Positions 39,934 to 47,594 of a DNA stretch of 64,000 nucleotides are shown here, in pieces; position 1 is the first letter of the stretch; the number at the start of each line of letters is the position of its first letter. Position numbers and translations under genes: made by a program. The stretch covers positions 1 through 64,000 of IMG/VR virus record IMGVR_UViG_3300035158_000384; one strand, written 5' to 3'. The notes under the pieces were generated by a model, which was given only the letters and a program-made list of their open reading frames with translations, searched no databases and was not told where the DNA came from. Source of the stretch: a virus.

Positions 39934-40640
39934 CACGTACCTTTCGGAAACGGTGGAGGTTCAACGAGGTGGCATGCACAAAAGGCGTAAATCGTATTCC
40001 ATTGTGCTTGTGTCAACTTCTCGGCACTCTCGTAGTGAAACACCCCAAAGTGAGGCGCAAAAAGGTCTGTACTCAGGGACACACGCACCCAACCAAGGGA
40101 GTCTGCGGTGGCCTCGGGGTTTTTATCTGTTGGTCTGAGTATTCGGATCAGTTCGCTGTGTTTGCCGTATTTGCACGGGTGGTATTTGCCGTCTGGCGTA
40201 ATATAGCCGCTTCCCGTCGCAAAAGGGTTGTCGTCCTCGTCCTCGTCGGGGAGAGGGGTGTACTCGTCGGGTTCTTCGGGTTGAATTTTGGTATGCACAG
40301 TAGCGGCCCCATACTGTTCCAACAGCGGGCACGTTTTGACGTCGCCCAAGCTCTCACGCGGGTTGTTCTCGAGGTACAAGTTTGCGGCGGCGAAGATGTC
40401 TGCCAGCGCAGGGTAGTCCGCGGGGGGTGTCCAGTCGTCATCGACCACGTCCCACGCACCCTCGCCGTCATCAGCGTACTTTTTCCGCCCGTAAATGACC
40501 TCCAAGCACAGTTCCAGCGGCTGGGGTGGAACTGTGCAGGACAAAACATCGAGTGCGACCGCGAAACGTCCCTCGCGCCAAAGGTCTCTGGCGCACGTCG
40601 TCACACTTTCTCCTTTAATGCTCATGGTTATGGTGTCCAT
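39933..40640 (-). CDS. Hypothetical protein
   Basis: 235 residues from ATG 40640 (MDTITMSIKGESVTTCARDL) behind a G-rich ribosome site. Helical first half; acidic insert DEDEDDNPF near residue 134. Overlaps the start of the next gene. Function unknown. Confidence 0.68.
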   Translation of the reverse strand: MDTITMSIKGESVTTCARDLWREGRFAVALDVLSCTVPPQPLELCLEVIYGRKKYADDGEGAWDVVDDDWTPPADYPALADIFAAANLYLENNPRESLGDVKTCPLLEQYGAATVHTKIQPEEPDEYTPLPDEDEDDNPFATGSGYITPDGKYHPCKYGKHSELIRILRPTDKNPEATADSLGWVRVSLSTDLFAPHFGVFHYESAEKLTQAQWNTIYAFCACHLVEPPPFPKGT

Positions 40641-40651
40641 TACCCCCCCCC

Positions 40652-40996
40652 CTAGTAGTGGATGATCTCGGTCTGCATGAGAGCCTGCGCAAGGTCTCTC
40701 AGCTTGTCCGTGACCTCGACGATGCAACGCACCCGGTCGGCGTCGTCATCGAGCTTGACGTCCACCGTGATGGTGTCCATGTCCGTGCGTCCCATCTTTG
40801 CCATCGAAACCACAGCGGCTTCGGCCTCGGGGTCGTGTAGCGCATCAATGAGGACGCCCACGCACGATTTGCACATGGTGGGCGCTTTGAAGATTGGACG
40901 GTACTTCAGAGGGCGCTCACAGACCTCACACTCTGATTTGTGAAGGCGGACGACCTCGCACCCCAAGTGGGTGATGTTGTTTTCGTCTCTGTACAT
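40652..40996 (-). CDS. Zinc-ribbon hypothetical protein
   Basis: 114 residues from ATG 40996 behind AAGGGAG. CEVC (about 23) and CKSC (about 42) form a zinc ribbon; an acidic helical part follows. Member of the transcript starting at 41577-41605. Confidence 0.68.
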   Translation of the reverse strand: MYRDENNITHLGCEVVRLHKSECEVCERPLKYRPIFKAPTMCKSCVGVLIDALHDPEAEAAVVSMAKMGRTDMDTITVDVKLDDDADRVRCIVEVTDKLRDLAQALMQTEIIHY

Positions 40997-41034
40997 TGTA
41001 GTTCTCCCTTCTCCGATTGAAAAAAAAGACTGGG

Positions 41035-41511
41035 TTACTGTTTGGGCCAGCCGGGTTCCCACGTTATCGCGTCTTCGCCCCATGTGCGAGCCACAAGCGC
41101 CGAAGCCTGCGCCGCATCCTCAACGAGGATGTTGCCGTCGTCCGTGAGCCAAACGATGTCAGAACTGCTCGCGACACTCGCAGGGATTGCCGAAATGTCG
41201 AGAGCAACGCTCTCGCGTTCGGGAACGTAGTAGAGCACGAGCACTTCGCCCGTGGTACCCATCTTCTGACCGAACGCGCGGACGATCTGAAGGTCGGTGA
41301 GGTCCATCTGCACAGCGAGGCGGTACACCGTCGCCCGTGTGGTGTCGTCGTCCGTGAAGTGGTTGGCGATCTTGGTGATTTCGTTTACCCGGCTGTCGGG
41401 CTGGGTCTCCGCTTCTGCTCCGCATTTCGGGCAGGTGAGCCGGTCACACTTGTTGTGTATGTAGTGTGATTCACACTCACAATCCCAAAACCCATCGTGT
41501 GTTGTTGGCAT
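41035..41511 (-). CDS. Zinc-ribbon hypothetical protein under cassette promoter
   Basis: 158 residues from ATG 41511 (MPTTHDGFWDCECESHY) behind GAAGGGAG, first gene after cassette copy 4. Cys pairs CEC near residue 11 and CPKCG near 27 suggest zinc; the rest is alpha/beta. Function unknown. Confidence 0.7.
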   Translation of the reverse strand: MPTTHDGFWDCECESHYIHNKCDRLTCPKCGAEAETQPDSRVNEITKIANHFTDDDTTRATVYRLAVQMDLTDLQIVRAFGQKMGTTGEVLVLYYVPERESVALDISAIPASVASSSDIVWLTDDGNILVEDAAQASALVARTWGEDAITWEPGWPKQ

Positions 41512-41513
41512 CT

Positions 41514-41650
41514 TGTCTCCCTTCTCCGATTTTGGCCCCTGTTTCCGGTCGAAGCCTTCCACCGTGTTCTATTTCAAGTATACCACACGCTTGACACAAT
41601 GTCAAGCCCTTTTTCAAAAAAATTTCCCCGGTTCCGGGGAATCCGCATCG
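41514..41650 (-). repeat. Terminator-operator-promoter-leader cassette, copy 4
   Basis: Clear terminator hairpin TTCCCC-GGAACC-GGGGAA with T7, then the operator-promoter (41577-41605) and the repeated leader ending GGAGAAGGGAG. The hairpin also covers the last codons of the XRE gene. Confidence 0.85.
41577..41605 (-). promoter_or_regulatory. Operator-overlapped promoter
   Basis: TTGACA, 17-bp spacer, TATACT; perfect palindrome TTGACACAATGTCAA at 41591-41605. It drives 41035-41511 and lies immediately after the XRE regulator gene. Confidence 0.85.
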
Positions 41651-41880
41651 AAAACCGTGCGGAGGGGTGCGGGTGTGCGCACGTCCACATCGAGCGTCTC
41701 GAGCATCATCTGCGGGTGCTTATCCCACAGGGTTAAGAGCATGCGTACCGAGACCGGGGGGAAGTAGTTGCCTTGCTCCCACTCCCGTGCGGCGTTGGAG
41801 CTGATTCCCAACGCACGGCCCAAATCGGTGTAACTCCACCGATACTCGAGCATGAGCCTTCGTATTAGTCCATTCTCCAT
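41614..41880 (-). CDS. XRE-family helix-turn-helix regulator
   Basis: 88 residues from ATG 41880 (MENGLIRRLMLEYRWSYTDL) behind GGGAGG. The segment WSYTDLGRALGISSNAAREWEQGNYFPP is a standard lambda-repressor-type HTH with the E-x-G turn after the recognition helix. The C-terminal part is short, with no peptidase-like cleavage domain. It is the best candidate in this window to bind the repeated palindrome, which lies 9 bases past its stop. That link is inference. Confidence 0.82.
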   Translation of the reverse strand: MENGLIRRLMLEYRWSYTDLGRALGISSNAAREWEQGNYFPPVSVRMLLTLWDKHPQMMLETLDVDVRTPAPLRTVFDADSPEPGKFF

Positions 41881-41881
41881 T

Positions 41882-42178
41882 TTACCTCCCGCATCCGGCG
41901 CGACGCATGGCCTGCGTGGGTCCGTGGACATCGAACCACTCGCGTGCCTCTTCACGCGCCTCTTCGAGCCGATCCTCGTCCTCGGAGCACCGCTCGCAGA
42001 GGTATGCGTAATCCTCGGAGCAGTCACATCCGCAGTACGCACAACGGGTTTCGTCCGCTTCCCGCTCCCATGCGCCTGTGGCTTTGGCGTGGCGGGTAAC
42101 GTGGGCATGCGCATGGGAAATGAGTATATCGAGGACTTTCTCCTCGTAGTCTTCCCGTGCGGCGTCGTGAATATCCAT
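41882..42178 (-). CDS. Zinc-ribbon hypothetical protein
   Basis: 98 residues behind GGGAGCAAC. A Cys group CAYCGCDCSEDYAYLCERC near residue 45 forms a zinc site, with acidic helical flanks. Its stop overlaps the ribosome site of the XRE gene. Function unknown. Confidence 0.68.
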   Translation of the reverse strand: MDIHDAAREDYEEKVLDILISHAHAHVTRHAKATGAWEREADETRCAYCGCDCSEDYAYLCERCSEDEDRLEEAREEAREWFDVHGPTQAMRRAGCGR

Positions 42179-42247
42179 CTGTTGCTCCCTTCTCCGGTTG
42201 AAAAGTGGCGGGGGGTTTACCCCCGCCTGTCGGGTATTGCGGACGGT

Positions 42248-42688
42248 TTATTTCGTGCGACACACCGGCCCGATCCCGAGATCAATCGAGATGGGGTCGG
42301 TGAGCGGGCGGTTGCACCGCAGGCATCGTTTGGCGAGTTTCACGGAGTATTTGGCGGCGTCGAAATGCGGTGATTTGCGCCCCAAAACGAGGGTGGTGAA
42401 CATGTGGGCGAGCTTCTCCCACTTGCTCCACAGCGCCCATCCGTCGCCGTGTCCGCGCCGTGACTTCCATACGGCGACGCGGTCGCCGTTGATGACGAAG
42501 CCGAAACCGGTGTAGTCGGCCTCGTTATCGGGGCCGGTGAGCAACCCGATAACGCGGGAACCGGGCGCGAATTTGGCCTTTTCCGCCTGCGTTCGCACGC
42601 GGAAGGTCCGGTGTTCACCGGTTTCCTCGTTCCTCAGCGTGAAAAACCCGTTGAGGATTCCGGGCGTTTTTGCCGTCGTTTCTTCCAT
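42248..42688 (-). CDS. DUF6011-type zinc protein
   Basis: 146 residues behind GGGGGAG. The C-terminal CLRCNRPLTDPISIDLGIGP, then VC, matches the DUF6011 pattern (C-x-x-C-x-x-x-L-x-x-P-S-...-G-I-G-P-x-C), a small zinc module of unknown function common in phages. The N-terminal 100 residues are predicted beta-rich. First gene behind the promoter at 42725-42753. Confidence 0.75.
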   Translation of the reverse strand: MEETTAKTPGILNGFFTLRNEETGEHRTFRVRTQAEKAKFAPGSRVIGLLTGPDNEADYTGFGFVINGDRVAVWKSRRGHGDGWALWSKWEKLAHMFTTLVLGRKSPHFDAAKYSVKLAKRCLRCNRPLTDPISIDLGIGPVCRTK

Positions 42689-42803
42689 GTGCTCCCCCTT
42701 CTCCGAAAATCAAAGCTCACCTGAAGCATACCACACGATTGGCCTTGTGTCAAGCGATTTTCCAAAAAAATTTTCGGGGAGCCGGGGAAACGGCATCGGA
42801 AAA
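42689..42803 (-). repeat. Terminator-operator-promoter cassette, copy 5 (short leader)
   Basis: Shares the CCCCGGCT stem with T-rich run and the operator-promoter with copies 1-4, but the leader is only about 30 nt and ends GAAGGGGGAG. Confidence 0.75.
42725..42753 (-). promoter_or_regulatory. Promoter with degenerate operator
   Basis: TTGACA, 17-bp spacer, TATGCT on the minus strand. Here only one arm of the palindrome is intact (TTGGCCTTGTGTCAA as read on the plus strand). Confidence 0.75.
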
Positions 42804-42813
42804 GGGGTTTGTG

Positions 42814-42996
42814 TCACTTCCTGTGAGGCGCTCGCGGGAGTTTGCGTTGCACAATCTGTGAGCCTGTGCCGGGGCACGGTTTGCCCGCGCAATAATGGTC
42901 GTAAGTACGGAAGTGTTGTGCAATACGCCCATCTGTAGTGATTTTCACCAAACGACCACACCGGGGGCACATCTTAGGAACCATCCTCGGATACAT
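42814..42996 (-). CDS. Small zinc-finger protein
   Basis: 60 residues from ATG 42996 (MYPRMVPKMCPRCGRLV) behind GGGGG; a GTG seven codons upstream is the alternative start. CPRCG and the later H-F-x(4)-H and C-A-x-x-x-C residues resemble a zinc finger. It overlaps the end of the upstream gene. Function unknown. Confidence 0.62.
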   Translation of the reverse strand: MYPRMVPKMCPRCGRLVKITTDGRIAQHFRTYDHYCAGKPCPGTGSQIVQRKLPRAPHRK

Positions 42997-43270
42997 CTGG
43001 TATCCCCCTTTCGCCACACAGAATTTCTATGAGGAGCGCTCTGTAGTCATTCAATTGGTCACTTAACCGGTTCAGGTATTTTGGATCGGCCCCGTGCGCG
43101 ACAAGGCCGAGCATACGAAAAGCGATGTGGTCAGCGCATTGCTGTAGTACCAAGTTTTCGCCCTTCGGGTGGTCCTTTATAGACTCTTCAGCCACGTCGA
43201 GGCGTTCGCGGAAGCTCTTGAGCCATTCGTCAAACGGTTCTGGTTTGGACACTTCCTTGCGGTCTGCCAT
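42974..43270 (-). CDS. Small helical protein
   Basis: 98 residues behind GGGGGC, all helical and charged, with its own promoter at 43310-43338. Possibly an oligomerising or nucleic-acid-binding protein. Not recognised. Confidence 0.65.
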   Translation of the reverse strand: MADRKEVSKPEPFDEWLKSFRERLDVAEESIKDHPKGENLVLQQCADHIAFRMLGLVAHGADPKYLNRLSDQLNDYRALLIEILCGERGIPDVSEDGS

Positions 43271-43309
43271 AATGCCCCCGTAGTTGTGGTTTGGCTTGTT
43301 TTATTTTGC

Positions 43310-43338
43310 AGTTTAACCTATGGACCGGGTTTTGTCAA
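43310..43338 (-). promoter_or_regulatory. Sigma70-type promoter
   Basis: TTGACA (43338-43333), 17-bp spacer, TA AACT (43315-43310), reading into 42974-43270. Confidence 0.8.
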
Positions 43339-43349
43339 GAAAATACAAC

Positions 43350-43430
43350 AAAAAAGTACCCCGGTGGGCTAATCCGGGGTTCTGGAAAGGGCGTCGCGGT
43401 GGTCGACGCCGCTTGGCAGGTTTTATGGAA
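43350..43430 (-). ncRNA. Short RNA candidate between two terminators
   Basis: Between terminators at 43490-43514 and 43358-43380 lies a possible promoter (TTGACG at 43459-43454 with a modest -10 about 17-18 bases later), giving a transcript of about 80 nt. It contains a perfect GGCGTCG/CGACGCC stem and ends in the terminator. The two terminators are near-duplicates of each other. No gene fits. Confidence 0.45.
43358..43380 (-). terminator. Terminator (near-duplicate of the one at 43490)
   Basis: Minus-strand stem ACCCCGG/CCGGGGT followed by ACTTTTTTG. Confidence 0.82.
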
Positions 43431-43489
43431 TTACTACACACTTGCGCCTTACACGTCAAGCGTAATTCGGATTTTTCTTGAAAAAGAAG

Positions 43490-43514
43490 AACCCCGGTGG
43501 GCTGGACCGGGGTT
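43490..43514 (-). terminator. Terminator after 43539-43955
   Basis: Minus-strand stem AACCCCGG/CCGGGGTT followed by CTTCTTTTTC, 25 bases past the stop codon. It shares the loop motif AGCCCA with the terminator at 43358. Confidence 0.85.
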
Positions 43515-43538
43515 CAAGGGGCTGACAGAGATGGCCCG

Positions 43539-43955
43539 CTACTCCGGGGGCTGTGGAGCGGCGGGCTCTGTCGGAAAGGATGAAGGATTTTGTTCTTCCG
43601 CTCCTTCAACGGGAGTTTCCTCTTTGGCTTCTTCCGGGTAGCTGTACTCGGTCGTGGCCTTCAATCTTGTGTCGAGGCGGACCCATGCAATAGATTCCTG
43701 CCCTTGCAGGTTGGTGCGTTCAAAAAATGACCGCAACAAATCTGTCTCGCCTTCCTGAACCTCGAAAACGATCATGTCAACAGGGTCTGCGTCAAGCACA
43801 ACCCGCTTGGGCTGTAACGAGCCAATCCTCTGCATCAGCGTGTAGTACGTCCGCGCTTCACGCCCTGACATACTGACACGTTCAAGGAATACCATAAGGT
43901 CTTGTCGGTCTTGCACGGTCAACAGAATTGCCGGTTTCGGCTTTGCTTCTGCCAT
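43539..43955 (-). CDS. Hypothetical protein at end of tail module
   Basis: 138 residues from ATG 43955 (MAEAKPKPAILLTV) behind GGAGG, with its own promoter at 44008-44036 and its own terminator. Helical body with a Pro/Glu-rich C-terminal tail. Not recognised; placed next to the tail-spike genes but separately transcribed. Confidence 0.68.
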   Translation of the reverse strand: MAEAKPKPAILLTVQDRQDLMVFLERVSMSGREARTYYTLMQRIGSLQPKRVVLDADPVDMIVFEVQEGETDLLRSFFERTNLQGQESIAWVRLDTRLKATTEYSYPEEAKEETPVEGAEEQNPSSFPTEPAAPQPPE

Positions 43956-44007
43956 ACTCGCCTCCACGTTTTTTGAAAGTGTTTTACGGGTAACTCGATA
44001 ACCATAC

Positions 44008-44036
44008 TCTATCGAACTAAGAGCGTTCTGTCAAAC
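44008..44036 (-). promoter_or_regulatory. Sigma70-type promoter
   Basis: TTGACA (44036-44031), 17-bp spacer, TAGAGT (44013-44008), reading into 43539-43955. Confidence 0.75.
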
Positions 44037-44048
44037 ACAAATCGCGTT

Positions 44049-45581
44049 TTAAGGTGCGAAGTATGGTAAGAGTATGCGCACGCGCAAATCTCCAGCGTAG
44101 CACTCCGCCGCAAAATCGCCTCCGGTTTCCGAACCGTCGCGCATGGCAAGGTTGTCGGTTTTGTACATCCAGTTGTCCACGTAGGACATCGCAAACATCG
44201 CGTTGTCGTTGACAAATCCAAGCTTCAAAACATCAGGGTCTACCGAGTGTACCCAAAAGCCTTTTACAATCAACGAAGCACTTCCTATGTTTTCCCCTTC
44301 CACAGCCACATTTTTTCCGAAATCGGTGAGGTAATTCCCTTTTATAAACTGCGTACCTGAACCATCGTCAATAACCGGGCGGAGGAAAATTTGGATGTGG
44401 AAATTCAGGAAGTCGTCGAGGGTGAGCGACCCGTCGAAAATGGTTTCGTCAAAAACACCCCCGTTTTCGGCCCGTATGTCAAAATTGTCTTTCGATGGTA
44501 ACGGATTCTCGGGGTTGCTTTGGCTAATGCCCGACACAATGTACTGGTAGTTGGAGGAGCCACCGGCTGTTGGGCGGCTTGTAACAACCTCACCAAGCTG
44601 CCCCGCCCAGTTGCTCAGGTGGATGTTGTAGAAGTCCGGGTTGTCGTAACCCATGAAATCGCAAGTGGCTGTACCAAAATCACCTCCACCGTTGCCTCGG
44701 TTTGATACTCCATTCCTAGCACCTGTAATGCCACCAATATCGGCTAGTCGAAACCAGCCAGTATCCAAAGCAACCTGCATACCAGCTTGACTTAACGTCA
44801 AAAAAGGATTGGCCGCTGACGGAGACGACGCGCCATCCGCAGCATCTTTCTGATCGTCTGTGAGATGTTTCTCATTCGACCGCACGTTTGTAATGTGGTC
44901 TTGTAGTTTGGACGAAGCTTCAAACTGTGAGGTGCCGTCGTTGTACTCCAAAATTTGATTTGCTGTCGGGGAGAGGCTCGTCTGCACATCCTCGAGGCTC
45001 TTCAGTTCACGTTCCGGCAGGCCGGTCGTCCACTTGGCCCCGTCGTAGTAAAAGCCGTCCCCTGCGGACGGAGCAAGACTGTCAACGTCTTGCAAACTCG
45101 ACAGGTCCATGTCCGGTGTACCGGCAACCCATGTACTCGTGCCTGCATCGTAAACCAGCGCGTCACCGTCCACAACACCCGCGGTATCCACATCCGTCAA
45201 TTCTGCGAGCGTAAAAGCGGTAGCAACCCATTCTGCACCGTCGTATGTGATCACATCACCTGTGGACGGGCTTAACGGGTTTTGGACGTCTGTGAGGTCT
45301 TCCAGCGCGATTGTTACAGCCCCGCCCTTGAGCACGCCGTCGTCGTCAAGCGACACACGAAGATAGTCATGGAGCGAAGCCAAGTTACCTGCGGCGTCAT
45401 TAATGGCGTCGATTATTTCATCTTGCTTGACTCGCACAACAGTATCGCGGTACGCAAGGTTTTTGCTTGGCCGGTTGAACGCCTCGAAAAAGACAGGGTC
45501 CGGTCCAATCAAGTAGTCAACGTCGCCGCTGTTATAATTTGTCCCGTCTGCGAGGGGCAAACCTGTTTTGGTTATGGCCAT
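44049..45581 (-). CDS. Tail fibre or spike protein
   Basis: 510 residues. The first 75 residues (MAITKTGLPLADGTNYNSGD, AFNRPSKNLAYRD, AINDAAGNLASLHDYLRVS) nearly copy those of the next gene, so both probably attach to the same baseplate or branch site. Residues about 80-230 hold four repeats of the pattern L-x-DL-x-DV...GD-x-L-x-YD-G-A-x-W-V, known from phage tail fibres. The C-terminal half is beta-rich and probably contacts the host. It is the last gene of the fibre group. Confidence 0.8.
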   Translation of the reverse strand: MAITKTGLPLADGTNYNSGDVDYLIGPDPVFFEAFNRPSKNLAYRDTVVRVKQDEIIDAINDAAGNLASLHDYLRVSLDDDGVLKGGAVTIALEDLTDVQNPLSPSTGDVITYDGAEWVATAFTLAELTDVDTAGVVDGDALVYDAGTSTWVAGTPDMDLSSLQDVDSLAPSAGDGFYYDGAKWTTGLPERELKSLEDVQTSLSPTANQILEYNDGTSQFEASSKLQDHITNVRSNEKHLTDDQKDAADGASSPSAANPFLTLSQAGMQVALDTGWFRLADIGGITGARNGVSNRGNGGGDFGTATCDFMGYDNPDFYNIHLSNWAGQLGEVVTSRPTAGGSSNYQYIVSGISQSNPENPLPSKDNFDIRAENGGVFDETIFDGSLTLDDFLNFHIQIFLRPVIDDGSGTQFIKGNYLTDFGKNVAVEGENIGSASLIVKGFWVHSVDPDVLKLGFVNDNAMFAMSYVDNWMYKTDNLAMRDGSETGGDFAAECYAGDLRVRILLPYFAP

Positions 45582-45594
45582 TGTAGTCCCTCAA

Positions 45595-47565
45595 TTACAC
45601 GCCTGAATACGGGAAAGTATCTGTAAGACCACCGGCGGAGTTGTACGCCGTATTTCTTGAGATCGTGAGGGTGGACGCGCCGTCCACACGTATTGCTCTA
45701 TCCGTTCCTGCCGCGGCGCTATCGTGGTAGCCTCGGGACTGTATGAGGAAAACGTGGTTGTACAAGGACAACCCGTTCGCTGTACCGTTCGCGCCACCAT
45801 AACAATTATCCACAAAGTTCGGGTCTCCCACAGTTCCACCCTTAACGACAAACCCGCTGACATGATCACCTCCACCGGGGTCTTCACCAATCCCTCGACA
45901 ATCCACAAGATGATTCCCAAGACTCTCTACATGGATACCTGCCATGTCGTCGTAAGTGAGGGTTCCGGTTTGAACCAACCCGCCTGACCGTCCAACGCAA
46001 GCGGTGAGGTGTGCGCGTGTTCCATCTACTTTGATACCAATACCGCGGACGGCATAACCAATGCAGTTTGTCAATTTTGGTTCAGGTGCCGCAGAATTGA
46101 CACGAATACCCATTCCGTTGTCAACCGCGTCCGCTGTTGTGATACCAACGCACTTGCGCAGGTAGTCGGCTTCCGTTTCGATTGCTGTTGCTGCGGCTCC
46201 GGCATGTATAACTTTGCAACCTTCAACGTGGCTGTTTGTGTGCGCCATAATACCTACTGTTGACGCACCGTCACACTCCGCAAGGCTGTTCAAGAAGTGC
46301 CCTTCGTAAACCCTGATTTTCACGGGGCTTGTACCCGCCGCGTATACATAACCATTTCGGAACATGGCAGTTTCATCACCGTTCATGTAGACAGCCGCGC
46401 CGTCTGTACTGTAAATTCGACAATTCGTAACCTGCCCCTGATCCAAACGCAGCGTGAGTTCATCCGCGCCGTCGGACACCGATACGTTTTGCATAACCGC
46501 CCCGCTGTACTGCAAAGCCAGCAGCCACGTAGTCGCGGGATTTCCGGGGATCAACGCGCGGTTCAAGTCTCGATGCCCGTTGCCGAGCCAACCAAAGTGG
46601 TTTGTCACGCGCATACCACCGTCAGGTGCGGTATTGGTGTTGATTGTAATGTGACCCTGTGTAGTGTCGATATACAAGTACGCAGGCCACGGGTCAACCC
46701 AGCCCAACGCGGCGGGCCAAGTTGCGTTACCAAGCACAGCGATTCGATAACGGTATGTGCCTGATATGTCGCTCCACCCGGACGGACGTTTTCCTGAGTC
46801 TGTCGTGGCGTCAATCGCTTCCGACAAAGTGTTATAGTGTGCCACACCGTAATCGGTAGTGAGTTCATCCCCGACATAGAGCACGTAAGCATCCGCGATC
46901 TTTTCTTCCAGATCACCCACGTCGTCCATCGTGGCGAATACATTGGTGGAGCTTGGTGAATTGGCCCCTGTCAGGGCGTCAAGTTCATCCTCGAAAGCAA
47001 GGTTCTGCCACTTGCTTGTTCCTGAATCGTATGTCAGTATGTCCTTGTCCGCTACCCCGACAATGTCTGTATCACCGAGTTCGTCCAAAGCCGCTTCTTC
47101 GTTGACCCACTCCGCACCGTCGTATTTCAAAACTTCGGTTGCCGCAGGTCCGGTGATGTTGACGTTGTCCAAATCATCCAACGTGAGTGTGATGGAGTCG
47201 GGTGCTGTGGCAACCCACTCTGCACCGTCGTATTCCAAAAGATAGCCTGCCGCCGTGGGAACCGCTGTGACGTCGTTCAGGTCGTCCAGATTGATTGTCA
47301 CAGGCCCCGGTTTGAGGTTTCCATCATCGTCGTGCGCCACACGAAGGTAGTCGTGAAGGGAAGGCTTGTTGCCAGCAGCGTCGTTTATGGCGTCAATGAT
47401 GTCGTCTTGTTTGTCATGAACCATTTTGTCCCGATACGCAAGATTGCGGAGCGGGCGGTTCATAACCTCGTAGTAAACAGGATCGAACTCCGTGAAGTAA
47501 TCGACGTCACCGTCTTCGTAATTCACCGCCAAAGCCAAAGGCAGCGTCACTTTGCTGATAGCCAC
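45595..47565 (-). CDS. Tail spike with beta-helix domain
   Basis: 656 residues. Shares the N-terminal 75-residue attachment region with 44049-45581 (MAISKVTLPLALAVNYEDGD, EVMNRPLRNLAYRD). Then come DLxDV...YDGAEWV repeats, and from about residue 235 to the end a right-handed beta-helix pattern of short Gly/Asp/Asn-rich turns (GCKVIHAG, YAVRGIGIKVDG, NCYGGANGTANG). Beta-helix spikes often carry polysaccharide-cleaving activity, but no catalytic residues can be named. An operator lies directly upstream. Confidence 0.82.
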   Translation of the reverse strand: MAISKVTLPLALAVNYEDGDVDYFTEFDPVYYEVMNRPLRNLAYRDKMVHDKQDDIIDAINDAAGNKPSLHDYLRVAHDDDGNLKPGPVTINLDDLNDVTAVPTAAGYLLEYDGAEWVATAPDSITLTLDDLDNVNITGPAATEVLKYDGAEWVNEEAALDELGDTDIVGVADKDILTYDSGTSKWQNLAFEDELDALTGANSPSSTNVFATMDDVGDLEEKIADAYVLYVGDELTTDYGVAHYNTLSEAIDATTDSGKRPSGWSDISGTYRYRIAVLGNATWPAALGWVDPWPAYLYIDTTQGHITINTNTAPDGGMRVTNHFGWLGNGHRDLNRALIPGNPATTWLLALQYSGAVMQNVSVSDGADELTLRLDQGQVTNCRIYSTDGAAVYMNGDETAMFRNGYVYAAGTSPVKIRVYEGHFLNSLAECDGASTVGIMAHTNSHVEGCKVIHAGAAATAIETEADYLRKCVGITTADAVDNGMGIRVNSAAPEPKLTNCIGYAVRGIGIKVDGTRAHLTACVGRSGGLVQTGTLTYDDMAGIHVESLGNHLVDCRGIGEDPGGGDHVSGFVVKGGTVGDPNFVDNCYGGANGTANGLSLYNHVFLIQSRGYHDSAAAGTDRAIRVDGASTLTISRNTAYNSAGGLTDTFPYSGV

Positions 47566-47579
47566 AGCACCACCTCAAT

Positions 47580-47594
47580 TTGACACAATGTCAA
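47580..47594. promoter_or_regulatory. Palindromic operator before tail-spike gene
   Basis: Perfect TTGACACAATGTCAA next to the ribosome site of 45595-47565 and overlapping the stop of 47591-48532, so it also reaches the late structural genes. Confidence 0.78.
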
